Source: an uncultured Bacilli bacterium (GTDB taxonomy: Bacteria > Bacillota_I > Bacilli_A > RF39 > UBA660). From it: a stretch of DNA of 11,160 nt. Location: the NCBI GenBank assembly GCA_947631135.1, contig CANRKE010000041.1:1-11160 (forward strand), given 5' to 3'. Below are positions 6,051 to 11,160 of this stretch, piece after piece (positions within the stretch are counted from its first letter, which is position 1; each line of letters opens with the position of its first letter). The notes under the pieces are model-generated. The model did no database searches. It saw nothing but the letters and a program-made list of their open reading frames with translations, and was not told the origin of the DNA. Position numbers and translations under genes: made by a program.

Positions 6051-7817
6051 CTATCCCAATTCACCATATATATTAAACATAGGAATTACTACTGCAAGTA
6101 GTAAAGTACCTACTATTACAGCAAGAAAAGCAATCATAAGTGGTTCTATAAAACTTTTTAATTGACTAACTATATTTTCATGTTGTTCACCATAAAATAC
6201 TGCAACTCTTTCCATCATACTACCTAATTCACCAGTTCTTTCACCAGTTACTATCATTTCATATGCAATATCAGTAAAAGCCCAATGATTTTTAAATGCT
6301 TTAGAAATTGTTTCACCCTTAGATAAATTATCTATAGTATCATAAATTAACTGTTTATATATTTCATTATTAGTTATTTTACTTAATATTTCCATACTAT
6401 CTGTTATAAACACATTATGATTTATTAAAGATGAAAAAGTTTTTGCAAAAGTTTGTATTTCAGAATATATTATTATATTTTTTATAACCGGTATTTTCAT
6501 TAATATCGTTTGTATTAGTTTTCTAAATATTTTAATATTCTTATAAATTGTTATAAATAAAAATATGAATAAGAAAAATCCACCAAAGACAATATACCAA
6601 TAATTTATTATAAAGTTACTTACTGCAATTGTTACTTTAGTTATCATAGGTAATTCTGAACCTAAATCTGCATACATATCAACAAATTGAGGTACTACAT
6701 ATATCATTATAAATGTAACAATACCAATACACATTACAAATACTATCGTAGGATATGTCATAGCTGATACTATTTGCTTTCTAGTTTTTTCCAAAGCGCC
6801 ATAATAATTACCCATATCATCTAATGTTTCTGCAAGCTCTCCTGTCATTTCAGCAGTTTTGATCATGTTAATAAGTAACGGTGGAAATGAACTACCTTGT
6901 TTTTCTAATGCACTTGAGAATGATTCACCCATAACAAGTTCATACACAATAGATTGTAAAACTTTTTTCTTACCAACATTCTTCTCTTGTTTTGCAAATA
7001 TTCTCATAGCGTCTATTAATGGAATACCAGCTTTAATATAAGTTGATAATTGTGTCAAAAAAAACGTTAACTGCTTTTTATTATACTTTGCTTTATTTAA
7101 ACTACTACTTCCATATAAAAAATTTATTAACTTAGATGTTTTAACACTATATACTTCATAACCTTCATTAGTTAAAAATGCAATTACATCAGCCTTGGTA
7201 TATGCATCAAACTTACCTTTAATATTTTTTCCATCAGGGTTTTTAGCTTCATATATAAACGTATTTTTTTTACCCAATTCTCCATCTGACTTTTTAATTG
7301 CTGATAAAGTTAATTTTTTTTCTTCTTTTTCATTTGTCTTTTTATTTTTATTATTATTTATATAAGATGCAAGTCCTTGATTTTTTAAAACATCATCACC
7401 ACTTAATTCATTGAACTCATCTTTTATTTCTTTTAAATCTTGTTTTTTTTCTTTTCTAGTTTTATGTTTTTCTTTTTTAACTTCTTTGATATTATTATCT
7501 GGATTTTCTTTAAAAGGTTGTACAGGAGTAGTACCACCCATTACAATATTACTTGACGTTTGAATACTGTTTAAATGCTCATTAATTTGTTTTTCTCTTT
7601 CTTTATCACTTATTAAATTTTTTCTAATTTTTTCTTTTTCATCTACCATTTCATCTATTTTTTTGTCAATTTTTTCAATTTTTTCATTTGCAATAACTTC
7701 TTTATTTTTTTTCTTAAATATAGAAAAAGGGGCTGTTATACCAATATAAAAATACTTTACAATAGATGTAATCGGACTAAAAATTAATGATATTGCACTT
7801 CTTTTCTTGTTTGCCAT
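6051..7817 (-). CDS. Type II secretion/type IV pilus platform protein (PilC/GspF/ComGB family) with long N-terminal extension
   Basis: 588 residues against about 350-410 usual for the family. Residues 187-230 form the PilC/GspF N-terminal module (FIYEAKNPDGKNIKGK, then a helix and LTNEGYEVYSV). The first T2SSF domain spans about 250-375 (LSTYIKAGIPLIDAM, MGESFSSAL, MIKTAEMTGELAETL) with a membrane segment at 355-378. Another membrane pair lies at about 405-424. The second T2SSF domain spans about 455-585 (TFSSLINHNVFITDSMEIL, MIVTGERTGELGSMM) and ends in a membrane segment at 560-580. The protein is the inner-membrane platform on which the ATPase drives pilus assembly. The extra first 185 residues include a hydrophobic/amphipathic stretch at 8-34 and a highly charged, probably coiled-coil part at 37-135. 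It is first in its operon; AGAGGGA lies 6 bases before the ATG. Confidence 0.93.
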   Translation of the reverse strand: MANKKRSAISLIFSPITSIVKYFYIGITAPFSIFKKKNKEVIANEKIEKIDKKIDEMVDEKEKIRKNLISDKEREKQINEHLNSIQTSSNIVMGGTTPVQPFKENPDNNIKEVKKEKHKTRKEKKQDLKEIKDEFNELSGDDVLKNQGLASYINNNKNKKTNEKEEKKLTLSAIKKSDGELGKKNTFIYEAKNPDGKNIKGKFDAYTKADVIAFLTNEGYEVYSVKTSKLINFLYGSSSLNKAKYNKKQLTFFLTQLSTYIKAGIPLIDAMRIFAKQEKNVGKKKVLQSIVYELVMGESFSSALEKQGSSFPPLLINMIKTAEMTGELAETLDDMGNYYGALEKTRKQIVSAMTYPTIVFVMCIGIVTFIMIYVVPQFVDMYADLGSELPMITKVTIAVSNFIINYWYIVFGGFFLFIFLFITIYKNIKIFRKLIQTILMKIPVIKNIIIYSEIQTFAKTFSSLINHNVFITDSMEILSKITNNEIYKQLIYDTIDNLSKGETISKAFKNHWAFTDIAYEMIVTGERTGELGSMMERVAVFYGEQHENIVSQLKSFIEPLMIAFLAVIVGTLLLAVVIPMFNIYGELG

Positions 7818-7842
7818 AAATATCCCTCTATTCTTTATATAA

Positions 7843-7851
7843 AGTATACCA
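7843..7851 (-). promoter_or_regulatory. Extended -10 promoter of the pil operon
   Basis: The minus strand reads TGGTATACT, an extended -10 element (TGn plus TATACT), 25 bases before the pilC-like ATG. I see no good -35, which is common with extended -10 promoters. The 111-base gap is shared with the divergent yqfQ-like gene. Confidence 0.5.
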
Positions 7852-7928
7852 TATTATAAAATTTTTTAAAATATATTATTGTGTCTTTTTTAAAATTTGT
7901 ACATATATTGTTATAGGAGGATATACAT

Positions 7929-8252
7929 ATGAATTTTGGTAATGCATTTAGTCCATTTGGGGCAGTTAGGGCTGGAAGTGTTTTAAGAAATGGTATCAAC
8001 TGGTCAGGAATATTAAGTAATGCACAAAAAACATTAGGTGTTATTAACCAAGCAATTCCTGTCTTTTATCAAATAAGACCAATGTTCAACAATATAAAGA
8101 CTATGTTTAGAGTTTTTAACGAAATAAATAAGGACGATGTTCCTAAAGCAAATACTGATGAAACACAAACAAATATAAGTCAACCAAATAATAGTGTAAA
8201 ATATGAACAAGCAAATTACAATACTAGCGAAGGACCTAACTTTTTTATATAA
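7929..8252 (+). CDS. YqfQ/VrrA-like small protein upstream of spoIVA
   Basis: 107 residues. A glycine-rich start (FGNAFSPFGAVRAGSVLRNG) leads to the conserved-looking core WSGILSNAQKTLGVINQAIP, then VFYQIRPMFNNIKTMFRVFN (to about residue 70), followed by a polar, Asn/Gln/Thr-rich tail to 107. The core resembles the YqfQ/VrrA family of Bacillus, small proteins linked to sporulation. No catalytic motif is visible and the molecular role is not known. The start is clear: AGGAGG at 7915-7920 lies 8 bases before the ATG. It precedes spoIVA on the same strand, which supports a spore-coat or forespore-surface role, but a terminator stands between them. I found no convincing sporulation-sigma promoter. 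Confidence 0.6.
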   Translation: MNFGNAFSPFGAVRAGSVLRNGINWSGILSNAQKTLGVINQAIPVFYQIRPMFNNIKTMFRVFNEINKDDVPKANTDETQTNISQPNNSVKYEQANYNTSEGPNFFI

Positions 8253-8279
8253 AATTAGATAGTATTATCTAGTTTTTTT
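8253..8279 (+). terminator. Terminator or attenuator between the yqfQ-like gene and spoIVA
   Basis: AATTAGATA (8253-8261) pairs with TATCTAGTT (8266-8274) around a 4-base loop, with one T-G wobble, and runs into seven Ts (8273-8279). It starts directly after the stop codon. The T-run is reused as the first arm of the inverted repeat at 8275-8322. Confidence 0.55.
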
Positions 8280-8322
8280 GTTCTAAATATTTATATTATT
8301 CATAATATTTAATGAACAAAAA
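8275..8322 (+). promoter_or_regulatory. Long imperfect inverted repeat in the spoIVA leader, with possible embedded promoter
   Basis: TTTTTGTTC then TAAATATT (8275-8291) pairs with AATATTTA and GAACAAAAA (8304-8322), with a 2-base bulge (8312-8313) and a 12-base loop, so 17 paired positions. It ends just before the weak AGTGGG ribosome binding site of spoIVA. Within it TTGTTC (8278-8283), a 17-base spacer and CATAAT (8301-8306) could be a promoter. It could be an operator, an RNA structure controlling translation, or a second terminator. Confidence 0.45.
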
Positions 8323-8338
8323 GAAAGTGGGTAATTAA

Positions 8339-9814
8339 ATGAATAAAAACGAAATAATAAAAAGTATTGCTGAGCGTGGAAATGGTGATATATATTTAGG
8401 AATAGTTGGAGCAGTTAGAACAGGTAAATCTACATTTATTAAAAAATTCATGGAAAATTTAGTATTACCTTGTATGGAGGATGAATATGAGAAAAAAAGA
8501 ATAATAGATGAATTACCACAATCTGCAGCTGGAAAACAAATCATGACTACTGAACCTAAATTTGTTCCTAATAATGCAGTTAATATAAATATTGATGATT
8601 TTAATGTTAATGTAAGATTAATTGATTGTGTAGGATATGTTGTTAAAAATTCTATAGGATATGAAGATGAAAATGGACCACGAATGGTTAAAACACCATG
8701 GTATGATGAAGCTATACCATTTGTTGATGCTGCACAAATTGGTACTGAAAAGGTAATTAAAGATCATTCTTCAATTGGCATAGTAGTTACTACTGATGGT
8801 AGTTTTGGTGAATTATCTAGAAGTGATTATATAAGTGCTGAAAAAGAAGTATTAGAAGAATTAAGAGATATTAATAAACCACATATTATTGTACTTAACT
8901 CTATACATCCAATGCTTCCTGAAACAGTTAAACTTGCTCAAAACTTACATGATGAATATAATGTACCTGTAATACCTATGAATGTTGATATAATGAGTGA
9001 AAAAGATGTCGTTGAAATACTTAGAGAAGCACTTTATGAATTTCCTGTTCTTGATATTAATGTAAATATTCCTGAATGGATTTCTATTTTAAAACCAGAT
9101 AATTGGTTAAAAAAATACTTCATGGATAAAATACGTGAAAGTGTCAATGAAGTTGATAAGTTAAGAGATGTAGATAAAATTACTGACAGTTTTAAAAATT
9201 TAGAAAATATAAATAAAGCTTATTTATCTGATATTAATACTGCAACTGGTAATGTTACTATTAATCTTCATGCACCAGATAATCTATTTGATCAAATTTT
9301 AAAAGAAAGTATAGGAGTAAATGTTGAAAATAAGGCGCAACTTTTGAAGTTATTTCAAGATTATAGCGAAGCTAAAATGGAATACGATCAAATTAAAGGA
9401 GCACTTAAACAAGTAAAACAAAGTGGATATGGTATTGCTTCCCCTTCCCTAAAAGATATGCGATTGGATACTCCAGAAATTATTAAACAAGGAACACGTT
9501 ACGGTGTAAAATTAAAAGCAGTTGCACCAAGTATACACATGATAAGAGTTGATGTAGAATCTACATTTGAACCTATTATAGGTAGCGAACTACAAAGTAA
9601 AGAACTTATTAATTGTTTAACTAAAGATACGGAAACTAATCCAGAAAATATTTGGAAAAGTGAAATATTTGGTAGAAGCTTAGACGTTATTGTAAAAGAA
9701 GGTATTCAAGCTAAATTATCTATGATGCCTGATAATATAAGATATAAACTTCAAACAACTTTAACTAAAATAATTAATAAAGGTTCTAATAACATGATTG
9801 CTATTGTATTATAA
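8339..9814 (+). CDS. spoIVA: Stage IV sporulation protein A, spore-coat morphogenetic ATPase
   Basis: 491 residues, almost exactly the Bacillus subtilis length of about 492. SpoIVA is a cytoskeletal ATPase that polymerises irreversibly on the outer forespore membrane and forms the basement layer on which coat and cortex assemble. Seen: Walker A GAVRTGKST at 24-32 with Lys30, the adjacent threonines MTTEPKFVPN at 69-78 (Thr70/71), a Walker B-like VRLIDCVGY with Asp96, and TDGSFGEL near 152-159. These belong to the N-terminal P-loop domain (to about residue 240), which is followed by the SpoIVA-specific middle and C-terminal regions that end in a hydrophobic tail (NMIAIVL). The ATG is the first in frame and has only a weak AGTGGG ribosome site. 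All key ATPase residues are present, so it looks functional and implies a spore-forming host. Confidence 0.96.
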   Translation: MNKNEIIKSIAERGNGDIYLGIVGAVRTGKSTFIKKFMENLVLPCMEDEYEKKRIIDELPQSAAGKQIMTTEPKFVPNNAVNINIDDFNVNVRLIDCVGYVVKNSIGYEDENGPRMVKTPWYDEAIPFVDAAQIGTEKVIKDHSSIGIVVTTDGSFGELSRSDYISAEKEVLEELRDINKPHIIVLNSIHPMLPETVKLAQNLHDEYNVPVIPMNVDIMSEKDVVEILREALYEFPVLDINVNIPEWISILKPDNWLKKYFMDKIRESVNEVDKLRDVDKITDSFKNLENINKAYLSDINTATGNVTINLHAPDNLFDQILKESIGVNVENKAQLLKLFQDYSEAKMEYDQIKGALKQVKQSGYGIASPSLKDMRLDTPEIIKQGTRYGVKLKAVAPSIHMIRVDVESTFEPIIGSELQSKELINCLTKDTETNPENIWKSEIFGRSLDVIVKEGIQAKLSMMPDNIRYKLQTTLTKIINKGSNNMIAIVL

Positions 9815-9844
9815 AACTGTAAAGATTTAATCCTTACAGTTTTT
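9814..9844 (+). terminator. Terminator of spoIVA
   Basis: A perfect 9-bp stem, AAACTGTAA (9814-9822) with TTACAGTTT (9834-9842), continuing into further Ts and starting at the last base of the stop codon. The 95 bases beyond it, up to the convergent gene at 9940, are simple A/T sequence in which I see no other clear signal. Confidence 0.7.
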
Positions 9845-9939
9845 CATATGTGATAATTTAAATTTATTAAATTTCATTACAATATCAAGTTTATAATTTT
9901 TTTAACAAAAATATCAAAATATAACTCTTATAATTAATT

Positions 9940-11160
9940 CTAATTTATTGATAAGATATATGGTTCATCTTTTGTCCCATTACCTTTAGAAAAATACACA
10001 TCTTTCCTTAAATTCAAAACTGGTATAACATTTTTTAAAGTATGTACTTGAATATCATCTTCAATGTAACCATATTTATTCATTGTAAAAACACACGGAT
10101 ATCCCCAATGAAATGTTCGTGGAGTCGAAAGCCACATATCATTAGTATTTCCATTTAAGTAATAACTAGAATTATGAATATTTTTTTCTGCACCTGCAAA
10201 AGTTAATTCATCTACTGATAATAATCCTATTTTTAAATCATATTCTCCTCCATATAATTTATCCGTATTTGGACATATAAATGAAGGTGTGCTAAATCTA
10301 TTATATATTCCATAGTGTAAAGTCCCAGTATTATTTATAGAGAAAGTTGTTGTATCATTACAATATTTTGTACTTGTTAGTATTTTATCATATTCTTTCA
10401 TATTTTCTTTATACCAATTATCTAAATAAGTTTTTATTGTACTATCTATATTTTTACTATTTGAATCTAATACTACTTTTCCATTAAATTGATATGCATT
10501 ATATTTTATATTAGACGGTGATTCTATTGTTGTTATTTGATATAAAATTGAATACTTATCCGTTGAATCAGAAAATAGCGTATATTTCCCTTCACATAAT
10601 TCTTTATTATTAAAACACTCTTCTCCTGTATGTAATACTGGATTTACTAATGTATATCCTCCATTTTTACGATCTACTGTTACTTCATCTGAAAAGTAAT
10701 AACTATCTGTTGATAAAATATTTCTAATAGATTCATTAGATTTTTCTCCTATTTCATACCCTATTCTTGTTTTATATGTATACCCTACATACTCCTCCGA
10801 ATAATGATCTTTATTAAATTCGCTCTTACCTATAGAACCATTCGCAACTATTCTTATTGTTCCATCTCCATTTATTCTTACTATCCTAAATAACATGTCC
10901 TCACCTTTTTTATGATAATCATCTGTATTGTCCCATTTTAAACCAGGTATCTTTACATAGTTATTCTCTACATGTCCCCTAAAGTAATAGGTTTTTCCAT
11001 CACTATCCGTGTCTTGATATAATCCATTTTCAACAGTTACTTGTGATTTTTTTGGATCTGTACTTTCTGTTAATGTATCATAATATTCTTGTGATACTGC
11101 TGCTTTACTAAAATCTGGTGTATCAGTTATTACATTTTGGTTATTTTCTCCAAGTATAGC
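9940..11160 (-). CDS. Extracellular surface protein with YYFRG/RIVRINGDG motifs, C-terminal part (5' end outside window)
   Basis: The frame is open from the window edge to TAA at 9940, giving 406 residues of a longer protein; an internal ATG at 10896 is not the start. Seen, in partial numbering: residues 1-50 lead from ILGENN, perhaps just after an N-terminal membrane or signal segment; YYFRGHVENNYV at 58-69; FRIVRINGDGTIR at 91-103; GEECFNNKELCEGKYTLF around 180-196; LKIGLLSVDELTFAG at 309-323; SSYYL and WLSTPR around 331-348; and a terminal GNGTKDEPYIL. Five cysteines (182, 189, 267, 296, 356) suit a secreted, disulfide-bearing protein. I recognise these motifs as recurrent in large surface proteins of uncultured gut Bacillota, but know no function. 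The C-terminal block recalls DUF6273-type domains. No sorting signal follows the last domain. Confidence 0.7.
   Translation of the reverse strand, partial: AILGENNQNVITDTPDFSKAAVSQEYYDTLTESTDPKKSQVTVENGLYQDTDSDGKTYYFRGHVENNYVKIPGLKWDNTDDYHKKGEDMLFRIVRINGDGTIRIVANGSIGKSEFNKDHYSEEYVGYTYKTRIGYEIGEKSNESIRNILSTDSYYFSDEVTVDRKNGGYTLVNPVLHTGEECFNNKELCEGKYTLFSDSTDKYSILYQITTIESPSNIKYNAYQFNGKVVLDSNSKNIDSTIKTYLDNWYKENMKEYDKILTSTKYCNDTTTFSINNTGTLHYGIYNRFSTPSFICPNTDKLYGGEYDLKIGLLSVDELTFAGAEKNIHNSSYYLNGNTNDMWLSTPRTFHWGYPCVFTMNKYGYIEDDIQVHTLKNVIPVLNLRKDVYFSKGNGTKDEPYILSIN

Noticed and set aside
6859..7041. Plus-strand open frame of 60 codons
   Set aside because: Antisense to the pilC-like gene within its conserved T2SSF domain.
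7881..7909. Sigma-E-type sporulation promoter before the yqfQ-like gene
   Set aside because: CATATATT at 7902-7909 resembles a sigma-E -10, but the -35 is poor and the transcript would start within the ribosome binding site.
8335..8544. Minus-strand open frame of 69 codons
   Set aside because: Antisense to the SpoIVA Walker A region, which is clearly coding on the plus strand.

Overview
The window is very AT-rich (by eye well under 35% GC) and looks like a spore-forming Bacillota chromosome. It carries a near-full-length SpoIVA, a YqfQ/VrrA-like protein, a SipW-type signal peptidase and strong AGGAGG ribosome binding sites. The surface proteins and the combination of families resemble uncultured gut Bacilli of the RF39 type; that placement is inference, with no database search behind it. 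All ten genes whose 3' ends are visible stop with TAA or TAG, and the tryptophan codons I checked are TGG.

Layout. 1-660 (+): C-terminal part of a RodA/FtsW-family glycan polymerase. 675-752: two hairpins between convergent genes, apparently one terminator per strand. 741-2100 (-): a two-gene operon with its own promoter, encoding a membrane-anchored TasA/camelysin-like protein followed by sipW. 2178-4310 (-): topA as a single transcription unit with a near-consensus promoter and its own terminator. 4321-4683: gene-poor, with a hairpin and a decayed C-terminal scrap of an Rpn/PD-(D/E)XK transposase-like protein. 4684-7851 (-): a three-gene operon of a PilC/GspF-type platform protein with a long charged N-terminal extension, a prepilin peptidase, and a second TasA/camelysin-like protein whose signal-peptide region is split by a one-base frameshift at an A7 tract. 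7929-9814 (+): the sporulation pair yqfQ-like and spoIVA, separated by a terminator and a long inverted repeat. 9940-11160 (-): C-terminal 406 residues of a cysteine-containing extracellular repeat-type protein that runs off the window.

How the genes fit together. Most of the window concerns the cell envelope. SipW-type peptidases process TasA-like matrix or fibre proteins, and here one TasA-like gene sits 4 bp upstream of sipW. Its paralog is the last gene of a pilC-pilD operon that has no recognisable pilin and no assembly ATPase in this window. The most unusual features are this coupling of a TasA-like protein to type IV pilus export genes, and the frameshift at its homopolymer, which could be a sequencing error, a phase-variable switch or transcriptional slippage.
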